Source: Riptortus pedestris (taxonomy: Eukaryota > Arthropoda > Insecta > Hemiptera > Alydidae). From it: a stretch of 64,000 nt of DNA. Location of the stretch: NCBI GenBank assembly GCA_019009955.1, contig CM032229.1, positions 147,282,001 through 147,346,000 on the forward strand, in the 5' to 3' direction. Of this stretch, positions 55,745 to 64,000 are shown piece by piece; position 1 is the stretch's first letter; each line of letters begins with the position of its first letter. The position numbers and the translations under genes are program-made. The notes below the pieces were generated by a model that saw only the letters and a program-made list of their open reading frames with translations, was not told where the DNA came from and ran no database searches.

Positions 55745-56350
55745 TGTTGCGAAAACTGAGTACATGAAACATTGCACAGAGTTAATCACGTGTACGAAGC
55801 AGATGAATGAAGCCGACCGATGGAAGGACCCTTGGCACCGGAAGTGTCTCGACGACGCCCGGATTTTTTGGAATCTATCCCCTTCTCGGCCTCATGTCTT
55901 CGATCTCGCCACCCGTCTAAAAAAGCGGCCCAGCTCGCCCGAGAGTTTAGTTTTTCTCAATTCTCGTCAAGTGAATAAGAGTGGGTTCAGTGCAACTTTA
56001 GTGAGCAGTGCATTTCAGTTTCAGTGCGTGATTATGGGAAGAACAGTTTAGTGACGTGTTTATGTGAAGAACAGTGTAGTGACGTGTTTACGTAAAGAAC
56101 AGTGTAGTGCCGTGTTCTTTGTGATGATCAGTGCAGTGCCGTGTTTTTGTGAACTTCAGTAATCGTGAGTTATTGTACTCTGCAATAAGAAGTGAGGTTA
56201 CTGCATACTGTGAGTAATAGTTATGAATTATTTACCAAGTGTGTAGTTTATTGTCAAATAAATTGTACAGTAATAAAGCTGATGTGTTAAATTTTACAAT
56301 CCAAAAGAATCTAATAAACAACGTTTATTACGTTTGTAATAAGCGTTACA
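55745..56350 (+). repeat. Right LTR-like arm (plus orientation)
   Basis: It begins TGTTGCGAAAACTGAG and ends GTAATAAGCGTTACA, with ATAT on both sides (55741-55744, 56351-56354). Two AATAAA-type signals lie at about 56257 and 56272. Tandem ~34-bp units at 56050-56160 (AAGAACAGTGTAGTGACGTG) mirror the left arm. A 95-codon frame (55764-56051) containing MNEADRWKDPWHRKCLDD is retained in both arms with few differences. I recognise no domain in it and cannot say whether it is translated. Confidence 0.65.
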
Positions 56351-56489
56351 ATATGTATAGAACAACATTTAAACAATATTAAATGTTCAATAAGATTACT
56401 TAAATTATTAATGCTCTGCAATTGATGTTCTACGCATTTTTTTCGTAACTTAAATATTAATAGATCTATTCTTACTTCCTTATATCGTG

Positions 56490-57427
56490 TATGACGCGAT
56501 TTTCGAAAAATTTTTGACTCTTACCACTACAGTGGTCGTAATTGTAGTCTCATCGTTACCAAACTCGATATATCAGCGATCTATATAAATTTAAAAATAA
56601 AGTTGGTTAATGGCTGAAATCGGACTTGGGGAGAAGGGGTGGGAATTTCGAATATCCGAAACATCACCATTATTTTACGTGGGATTAAAGAAGTGTCTAG
56701 AACCTACCTTAGTGAAAATGTAATTTCCTTATCAATGTTGTTATATACATATTTTGTCTGTCATGAATATTATTCCAGATATTTAGATTTTTAGTTTTCG
56801 GCCCTCCTAATCATGTCATATTAACAATAAGCTATTATATCATGAACTATTTTATCGGAAGCTTAAATACCAAATGTTGTTTGCATTGACCTTTTACTGT
56901 TTGAGATACGTGTGTAATGATATAACTGTTCCAGATTTTACACTCTTAACTCCAAAATGAGTATTTTTTCTACACTATACACAATAATTAATTGTTTTAT
57001 TCAAGACTAAAAATCATAAAAGTTAAAGGCTGAAATCGGACCCAGAATAGGGGGGGGGGGATAGGGTTAGTAATTTATTCCAAAATTCAAAATATCTTAT
57101 GATGAGTCGGGTTGAAAAAATGTTATAGAACTCTTTTATCTGTGCCCCACAGTTGCTGTTCTATACATTTTCTATTAACTCAAATATTATGCAAGCTATT
57201 AGCACTTTTTTGTTTTCAGCCTAACTTCGCTCGTGGGAAATCTGCCACCCTTGCGTGATGGACTTCATTCAGCCCTCAGTAATCCCCCCCTCTTCCACCG
57301 CGCCCCTTCTACATGTCGGTTTTTTACGTAGAAATAGGAAATGTATATTTGTGTCAGGTCAAAACTATGCTATACCATTCTATACGTGAGAAATCTGCTT
57401 AGTTTCCGCAGCCTTCGATACGGATTT
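56490..57427 (+). mobile_element. HINE-like copy lacking the 5' end, two modules and two 3' ends
   Basis: It starts within the left arm (ATGACGCGATTTTCGAAAAA). Module one runs 56570-56930 (GGTTAATGGCTGAAATCGGA, CCTCCTAATCATGTCATATT). Module two runs 56940-57230 (AAAGGCTGAAATCGGACCCA, a G-run near 57052). A first terminus CGTGGGAAATCTGCCACCC, TTGCGTGATGGAC lies at 57234-57265. A second, GTGAGAAATCTGCTTAGTTT, CGCAGCCTTCGATACGGA, lies at 57387-57427. The two termini suggest an element inserted next to or inside a relative. Confidence 0.65.
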
Positions 57428-58556
57428 TTTAAGTATGTTTTCTGCACCCAATTTCTTAATCTAGGTTTGTCGTTTGGTAATAGTTTTAAATGACTTGTTT
57501 CCTTCATATAAACTTCACAGGGTTGAAAATAGCTTCTATCATTCACATTATTTGTCGCTTTGTAACCAATCACCTTTATAGGATATTTATCTTATTTAAC
57601 GTTCTGCTTGATGCAGATATAGGGAGGGACAATTAAAGGTATGATGAGTGTTCTCTACTTGTGGTACGCCATTATCTGAAAGGCTTGGCAATATACATTG
57701 GTTACTCTTGAAATATATGCGCTATAAATCATAAAAGAAGTGCAAAAATTATGAATTAAAAAAAAAACACATAGTGATAATACGAACTGTTGCCTTTAAT
57801 GCGGGAAACTTTAGAAACCAAAATGTTTTATTTTTTCCATATTTTAAATCACGTCAGATTTTTAAATATGTGATCATTATTTGGATAGGAATATTTTAAT
57901 ATTGCAATGACAAAAGAAGATTGCAAAATAAATCAAAAATTAGGGTAGTGCGAAGTCACACAGTAGTTCAACATTCTTCCGACTTTCCTAATGATATTAT
58001 ATCTTATGTTGGGTTAGCACCGAAGTTAAGAGAAAAGTTAGCTGTTATGGTTCACAAGATAGCGTCTGTTGGAGTAATTTTACGTTTATCCTTTTGAAAG
58101 TTCTTTGAAAGTGTCGATGAAAGCTAACGAAGGAAGCAACTTGCTTGATTCCCGCCAGCAACTTCAACACCTAATGAACCGCACAGAAGCGCTGATATTG
58201 TTTACTTTACAAACACTGAACTTAGTTGATCTTTCATCAGAATACGAACAAGTAATCCCATTTTTCCGATGCTTCTTGCCTTCATTCCAGTGTTTAAATA
58301 CGATTCTTAGGAATTGCATAATCATTACCTATTTTTAGGGTCCGTGGACACTGAGAAGGCCAGTTAAGTTTGGCCCTTATGCCACCCTTTTATATTTTGA
58401 ACGATGAGACGTCATATCATGAAACTTGTTGTGCATTTGTACAAATAAATTTTTTAATCATCTTATCAACGATCGCTATGTTGTAATAGATCTTTGAAAT
58501 GCTTTCATTGAGCACTATTATGAAATATATACGTCTGAGTGGTTGATATCGTTTCA
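57428..58556. other. Unique region with a coding-like stretch of unknown family
   Basis: Around 57940-58100 one plus frame reads SSDFPNDIISYVGLAPKLRE, then KLAVMVHKIASVGVILRL, without a stop. The next frame (58105-58338) is a 77-codon ORF. The composition suggests a decayed gene or transposon ORF, but I cannot name the family. The rest is AT-rich. Confidence 0.3.
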
Positions 58557-58623
58557 ATTCGATATGAAACGAAAAAGTATCGTGAAATCTTGAAAAAGAA
58601 ATCAATGTGCAGACAGAAGTTAC

Positions 58624-58688
<65 letters not shown>
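58557..58688 (-). mobile_element. Helitron 5'-end fragment
   Basis: GAAATCAATGTGCAGACAGA and AGTTACAATTTTATATATAT match the inverse of the Helitron 5' end. They run through a TA tract (about 58629-58688) straight into the CTAG terminus of the next copy. This reads as one copy nested beside another in the same orientation. Confidence 0.6.
58629..58688. repeat. (TA)n microsatellite between Helitron copies
   Basis: A perfect TA tract of about 60 bp. It belongs to the Helitron 5' terminus. Confidence 0.95.
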
Positions 58689-58689
<1 letters not shown>

Positions 58690-59919
58690 TAGCTAAGGTA
58701 CCCGGCTTCGCCCGGGAATTCATTTTAGGCTGAATAAAGATGGTACTTTTTTGGCAAGGCTTTACTTTCCACAATATTTTGGCATTTACCCGTCACAGTT
58801 TTTAGGGTTTATACCCGTCGTTGCTGTGGATTTGTTAATTATAAAATTATTAGTTATATAAGACTTCACTCTTCTAATATTATTATATTTCCCGTCTCCT
58901 GTGCATGTAAGTTTTTTTATAACGTAATGAATAGTATAATTCATAATCGTAGAAAGTATTCTGTCTTTCCCTTGATGCAGTCCAAAGCTTAATGGTGACA
59001 ACTTTAGATACATCATAACCGAAAAACAAATAGAAAATGAAATATCGCAAATTTTTATTTCAGGCCTCCCTCATAACCCCCACTCCCGTTTGAACCTATA
59101 AATTTTATTTATTATAGCTTATAATCATGGAAGAATTAATGCTAATTCACATACCGAGTTTTGTTAAATTCGGTTCAACCGTTAGTGCCCAATAAAATAG
59201 TTGGCTCCCGCTTTAGTTTTTGGTGTATATCTCGTTTATAATTTGTTATACGGCAAAAGTAAATATAACAAAAGTTACTCTAAATAACAGAATAAAGAAC
59301 TTTTGTCATGTGCATATTTGCAGAAAAACGAATAGAAAACGAAATATCGCTATTTTTAATTTCAGGCCTCCCTTACAACCCCCACTCCTGCCCGTCCCTA
59401 GAAATGTTGGTATGGCTTGTTATAATGAAGGCGTTAGTGGTAACACACATACCGAGTTTTATTTAGTTCGGTTGAGTCTTTTGTGTCAAATAAAATTGTT
59501 GACTCCCGCTATAGTTTTTAGCGAATAACGCATTTAAAGTTTGGAATACGATGAAAAAGTATATAAGAAAAGTTACTCTAAATAATAAAATAAATAACTT
59601 TCTTTATGTGGATATTTGCCGAAAAACCAATAGGAAACGAAATATCACTATTTTTAATTTCTGGCCTCCCAGACAGGGGTTATAACCCCACACCTGTTCG
59701 TCTCTGAGAATATTAATATAGCCTAAAGTCTAAGTTGGGCTAGAAGTAATATAAATACCAAGTTTCATAAAATTCGATTCAGTTGTTTATGCCTGAAAAG
59801 GTAACAAACAAACAAACCTACACGAAAGAAACAAAATGCAGTTATAGTGTCTATGACATGTGAAACAAAAAGTTATCTTGAAATTTCGCGAAAAAAATCA
59901 ATGTACAGACAGAGGTTAC

Positions 59920-59975
<56 letters not shown>
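58689..59975 (-). mobile_element. Non-autonomous Helitron, second copy with three internal units
   Basis: On the plus strand it opens CTAGCTAAGGTACCCGGCTT, the inverse of hairpin-plus-CTAG, and closes with GACAGAGGTTACAATTTTAT and a TA tract, the inverse 5' end. The ~240-bp internal unit occurs three times (about 59030-59220, 59230-59510 and 59520-59710; each has CAGGCCTCCC or GGCCTCCC beside AACCCC). The copy at 7643 has two. The 102-codon plus frame (59220-59528) is the repeat unit read through, not evidence of a protein. The 5' TC is blurred by the TA tract. Confidence 0.8.
59925..59974. repeat. (TA)n microsatellite at the Helitron 5' end
   Basis: A TA tract of about 50 bp after GGTTACAATTTTA, the same junction as at 7645-7672 and 58629-58688. 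Confidence 0.95.
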
Positions 59976-59976
<1 letters not shown>

Positions 59977-60689
59977 TTTATTTTAATATTCTGGGAACAT
60001 CGATAACTGATTTTACTTATGTGAATTCTGTTGAAATGCTAACTATGAATCAATATAACTCCATAATTTAATTGAACATACTGTTACCTCATTTACATAA
60101 TTGACCTTTTTTTGAAACACATATAACTTTACTCATTATAATAATGCAATATGTCGCATTAAGTACTGTATTAAGAGTAAATTTAGTATATAAATTTCAA
60201 ATGAGTACATTCAAAAAAGTAAAATATTATATTTCCTATAATTGAAATAAAATATTTTAAGGGATTTAGCTTTTAAGTGTGATATTGGCAGTTGGAAAGA
60301 AGATTTTGCATTAGATGGGTCGAGCCAATATTCGATTCTATTTTCACATCCCATTCACTCTGAACGCTACATTAAACTGATCTACATCTTAATACATCCC
60401 AGCACAATTCCCTGTCCTATTCACCCGAGGATATTCACATTTCAAACTATATTCATGCATCTTTTTTCCATTCAAGATCAAAGGGAATATAAATAGTATT
60501 TTATTATAAGTTATTGAAAAAAATCTATATTGCTCCATTTCCACAACCAGTAAAATTAAAAACAAGGCCTGGGTTTTGAAAAAGGAGCTACTGAAAACAC
60601 CTAGCGAGAATATAAACGGGTGTCAGTAGCTGAAGTTAAAAAAAAATCAATAAAAACTAAAAATATGTAAAATCAAAAATTACAGTTTA
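59976..60689. other. Unique AT-rich spacer
   Basis: No frame, repeat match or structure of note was seen. Confidence 0.5.
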
Positions 60690-60875
60690 AGGAATGTTAT
60701 TTATTAACGTACACTTTGTAGTTGCTACGGCTAATTCGGACGGGTTATCTACAGGTTTGTAGCCATGCTGGGACTAAGTATTTTACTTAATGAGTAAGTC
60801 ACTAAATTAATTCCTATTCCCTGGATGGGAATCAACCTCGCCACTGTAGGGTTACCATAGAGATTTAGAATTTCA
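60690..60875 (-). mobile_element. SINE family A copy
   Basis: The plus strand reads GTTATTTATTAACGTACACT, CATGCTGGGACTAAGTATTT, GTAAGTCACTAAATTAATTC, CCTGGATGGGAATCAACCTC and ACTGTAGGGTTACCATAGAG, following the inverse family order. Its middle (GCTACGGCTAATTCGGACGG) resembles the copy at 25112, so these two share a longer body than 47764-47960. Confidence 0.65.
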
Positions 60876-61392
60876 ACAAATGCCAATTATTAAAAATAAC
60901 TAACTAATAATCTACAAAACGAAGATTAAACCTGAATCAATGCAGACAAATGATGGAAAGTAACATTCAATTGTATCTCCTGTTAAGATTTCGAAGGTTA
61001 ATCGACTATATAATTGTGGATTTTTTAAAATAAAATATAAAAAAAAACAATTTAACTTTATTCAGTCTATAATGTATTTTCCATCTTTATTATTGACTTT
61101 GCCATCTTATGGGCAATTATTATTCCGCATTCATAAAACTGTTGATCATAGCTCCGAAATACTGATCATCCAACTGTATTACTTCTTCGTCATTGCTGTT
61201 TACTATTCAGAAAATTGTTGACTTAAAGGATGAAGAGAAAGGGAGATCGAAACTGTTACAGTATGTTGTCAATTATCGAACGTACACATCAGAATTGATC
61301 GTTCGGGTACAATGTAAAACTTCAAAATGAAGAATACTCGTCGTATTCCCACCAAACTACTAAAATGCTTTTTGTTGGTAGATATTGGCCTT
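60876..61392. other. Unique AT-rich spacer
   Basis: Nothing recognised. Confidence 0.5.
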
Positions 61393-61610
61393 TTAGTAGA
61401 TTTTCCATAATGGGCATCAGATATTTAGGTTGTACTCATGAGGCAATGTTTAATGAAATTCTTCAAATGTCCATTGATACTACCTTGGAGGTGTCCATTA
61501 AACACAGACACACACACATATATATGTGTGTGTGTGTGTGTGTTTATGTGTCTATTGGGTGCTCTAATAATCGTAATTGTTGTTACGACCATTTCCGTTA
61601 ATAATTAATT
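61393..61610 (+). mobile_element. Diverged HINE-like 5' fragment with (CA)n/(TG)n
   Basis: AGTAGATTTTCCATAATGGG, CATCAGATATTTAGG, TTGTACTCATGAGGCAATGT, CTTCAAATGTCCATTGATAC and GGTGTCCATTAAA follow the family's left arm. The microsatellite site holds CACACACACATATATATGTG and a TG tract (about 61505-61545). CTCTAATAATCGTAATTGTT then echoes CTCTAGCGGTCGCAATTTTT. Confidence 0.5.
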
Positions 61611-62424
61611 TCATTTGGTCGTGTTTAACTTTATTTGCTCGTCCAGAGAATTGTTCGTTTTTGTGTGAAAAAACTCCGGCAAGAAATCTTACAAACTGCC
61701 TTTTACCGTACACTACAAATACATTTTCGTGTGCTTGCTATGTATTTGCTCCTTTATGCAAATAAAAAGGAGAATTTTAAAAGTGTGCACTTTGTGCTTT
61801 CAATTCAAATGGATTGTGAATACTTATCTTAACATCCGATCATCAGAATATTTCCATGGAGTTAGAAAAGAAGTATTAAAGGTCATTAAATAATAAAGGG
61901 GCGAATATTCAATAAGTAACATAAACCATCAGTAAAGTCTTAGAATTGAAATGTGATTCGTAGGGGTTAAAACTTATACTGCTCAGAAACTGTGTTTGTC
62001 TATTTCATTCTATTCATATGGAAATGTTTTGTGACTAAATGTTATACTCTATAATTTAAATGGGGATAAATTATCTATTATGAGTAGGATTGGAGTATTT
62101 ATTAAATTTCTTTGCTGTTTCTTGTACGCCTATGGGATCAGAAAGCAATCTAGTTTCCTAGGGCATCTTCTTCCCAGATTCCGTTCTCGAATGATAAAAT
62201 CCAATTTAAGGTAGATTTACTGCGTAATATTGTTTCCTCCGGTTCCCTCTCATTCTCTCTCTCACCCTTCCTATTTTTTACTCCCCCTGTCTTTCCTGTT
62301 TCATTCCCTAAACAACTCCTTTCTATATTATTGGCTTTCATAAGCATTGACTAGTTTTCCCATTTCGCTAGTTTCTCTTTTTTTTTTTTTTTTTTTTAAC
62401 CTTATATGTATGTTATAGAATAGG
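61611..62424. other. Unique AT-rich spacer
   Basis: A T-run lies near 62378-62396. C/T-rich sequence at 62235-62300 yields an arginine/glutamate-rich minus frame that is low complexity. Nothing else is seen. Confidence 0.45.
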
Positions 62425-63002
62425 AAGACTGATTTCTCTTGAGGAAAATCAACTATTGAGACTGTACTCTGATGCATTTTTAGAAATAATTCTTCAAATG
62501 TCCATCTATCATTACAGAAGCTAACAGAAATGGGCCATTAAAATTGATACAGATATTGAAGGAGATTCAGAACGGGGATTGAGACTTACCTGCAGATACA
62601 ACGTTTCGGCAGCTTTCATCATCTGGAACTGACTTTCCTTAAGGATTAGGTGAAAAGATGAATCGTATATCATAAAAATCGGAGACGGGGTAAAATTCCC
62701 AGTACATTGTGTCGGATCAAAAATTTTAATATAACCAATATTGTTGATTTAATATGCTGCAATTGTTGTTTTATACATTTCTTTCTCTAACTGGAGTGTT
62801 GTCTTAGTTAATGTGTTTTCATCCTTTACGTAATCCCCCCACTGCGTCTCTTGCGATTTTCGTTAAGTACTTATTTTCAAGTCCTATTTGCTGTGGGTTA
62901 TATGTAAGGTAGACGTAGTGACAAGAATATTATATAAAGTAATCTGTGCCATTGCAGCATGGGGAAAATCTGTTTAGCCTCCCCACCCCCCTTGATGGTT
63001 TT
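62425..63002 (+). mobile_element. Old HINE-like copy
   Basis: The left arm is GACTGATTTCTCTTGAGGAA, AATCAACTATTGAGACTGTA, CTTCAAATGTCCATCTATC and ACAGAAATGGGCCATTAAAA. An unrelated ~100-bp piece follows (62555-62640, ACAACGTTTCGGCAGCTTTC). Then come AAATCGGAGACGGGGTAAAA, GTGTCGGATCAAAAATTTTA, TACGTAATCCCCCCACTGCG, and the end GGGGAAAATCTGTTTAGCCT with a decayed terminus. Confidence 0.55.
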
Positions 63003-64000
63003 TGAAGCTATCTATAGTACTTTAGTGAGGTTTTTTTAAATTAAATTCATGTTCGTACTGGAAATTATATAACTAAATTCATTAACAATGTACTGACTAA
63101 AGTTTTTCTTCGCTAATTGGAATATTAACAATGTAACATGTATCACTTGTACTTCATGCTCATCATAAGTTTTAAGTTGTTTACTGGAGAATTCGAGAAT
63201 GAGGTTCGACATCATATCAGCATGTCATTCAGTGTCAAGCAATGAAATCACCTTAGTTTCCGCAGCAATTTTTAATTGCTTCAGAGATATACAGAGTACG
63301 GGTATTCTCATTCAAAGATAGGCTTGTATCTGAATCTTATTGCAGAATACGAAATTACATTTTATAACGAATGCAATTCTCATATATTGTTCTCCAGAGA
63401 ATAAGGACAACTGAAACGTTGCGTATTACAGATAAGAAATATCACATTGCAGTATAATAGATCCTGATAAAGTATATTTTTTTGAAGAAAAAATATTTTT
63501 AAGATTCAAATAAAACAGTAAATTACGGGGTTGAGAGGAATCTTGGTGATATGGTTGGGGGTGGGTAAAGGAGAGTTTGTAAGGAGATAGTGACTGGCTC
63601 CTGAGAATATATAAGAAGAGGATATGAATTGTTTACTGGCTGGAATATAGGGTGGGGTAGGGTTTAGAAGATATATGGACCAGAGAGATGGGGGCAAGGG
63701 GTTTAGTAAGATGGCGGGCCCCCTAACAATCTATCATATATGTTTGCTCCTCCTGGCTGCTACCTCTCAAACAACACAGGTCTTCCCTTGTATCTAAAAC
63801 CTTCTTCTACGTCCTCTTTTTACAGGCCGTAAGAATATTTAAATAAAACACTATTTCGGGGCTTAGCACCGTGTCTACTTCCTGCTTTGTAGTTATATTA
63901 GTTTCACAGCAGGGTTGTTGGAATTGAAGAATATTTGTACTCGGAGAGATAAAAAGACGTCCAATTCTAAGTTATTTATTTCAGCGCTTTCGAAGACCAT
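63003..64000. other. Unique region with a GC-elevated block at the window end
   Basis: 63003-63500 is AT-rich. 63520-63790 is richer in G (GGTTGGGGGTGGGTAAAGGA, GGCTGGAATATAGGGTGGGG, GATGGCGGGCCCCC) with a 63-codon minus frame that is not recognised. No repeat in the window matches it. Confidence 0.35.

Larger units (their letters stand above)
53097..56350. mobile_element. 3.25-kb element with LTR-like ends in inverted orientation
   Basis: The first ~850 bp (53097-~53945) and last ~840 bp (~55510-56350) are inverted copies of each other. Homology ends exactly at the outer termini TGTTACG and CGTTACA. Both outer flanks are ATAT (53093-53096, 56351-56354), compatible with a 4-bp target duplication, although ATAT is not very specific here. 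The outer ~610 bp of each arm looks like a Gypsy-type LTR: it starts TGTTGCG (55745), ends CGTTACA, and has AATAAA near its end. The next ~240 bp is also shared by both arms. The centre (53946-55509) is unique, AT-rich and has decayed tandem repeats. No gag or pol sequence is present. Normal LTR elements have direct, not inverted, LTRs. Confidence 0.7.

Noticed and set aside
53097..56350. Ordinary LTR retrotransposon with two LTRs
   Set aside because: The LTR-like ends are inverted rather than direct, and no primer-binding site or gag-pol sequence is visible.
53097..56350. Polinton/Maverick with long inverted repeats
   Set aside because: The ends are TGTT...AACA rather than AG...CT, the size is only 3.25 kb and no integrase, polymerase or capsid-type frames are present. 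Flanks look 4 bp, not 6 bp.
59220..59528. A conserved protein family shared by 105-290, 8068-8424 and 59220-59528
   Set aside because: The frames lie in the Helitron internal repeat. Their similarity follows from DNA repeat identity and they have no independent coding signs.

Overview
This window is non-coding eukaryotic DNA, AT-rich by eye and full of decayed transposable elements. The transposon types point to an arthropod, most likely an insect: a PIF/Harbinger with a MADF-domain gene, a mariner, a Penelope-like retroelement, a CTAG-ended Helitron and DINE-1/Helentron-like elements. The species cannot be fixed from sequence alone. I found no convincing intact host gene, no tRNA or rRNA gene, and no operon, prophage or CRISPR array. 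Nearly all open frames are short chance frames, microsatellite read-throughs or transposon remnants. The exceptions worth noting are one possible internal exon (51350-51482, minus) and a few coding-like stretches I do not recognise.

Four dispersed families dominate. (1) A HINE-like (Helentron-type, DINE-1-like) family has about a dozen copies or pieces: 858, 4294, 8744, 15991, 19897, 21389, 21690, 22131, 29755, 36345, 37425(-), 40780, 44230, 56490, 61393 and 62425. Its left end carries AGCAGATTTCCC inside a 20-bp palindrome. Its right end carries the inverse, GGGAAATCTGCT, then a GC hairpin (ACGCAG-CCC-CTGCGT) and GACGGAC next to a T-run. A variable AT/CT/GT microsatellite sits about 120 bp from the left end. 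(2) A non-autonomous Helitron has A|TC and hairpin-CTAG|T termini (7643-8735 plus, 58689-59975 minus, fragments at 1-290 and 58557-58688) and a variable number of ~240-bp internal repeats. (3) SINE family A is tRNA-derived, with eight copies. (4) SINE family B has two copies.

Single remnants with recognisable protein or terminal signatures are: a Harbinger deletion derivative with perfect TAA target duplications (4900-5769); a possible piggyBac-like derivative between two TTAA sites (12421-12999); the 3' end of a mariner (26946-27290); a hAT/ZBED5-like C-terminal fragment (48643-49219); a Penelope-like RT plus GIY-YIG remnant (49760-50770); and a 3.25-kb element whose two ends are LTR-like sequences in inverted orientation (53097-56350).

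Other structures are a 1.2-kb CT-rich tract holding the only N (34234-35437), a perfect 34-bp-stem palindrome (52320-52390), and several 150-500-bp islands of higher GC and purine/pyrimidine asymmetry, possibly regulatory. The rest reads as unique AT-rich intergenic or intronic DNA. Coordinates of degenerate repeats are by-eye estimates, good to perhaps 5-20 bp.
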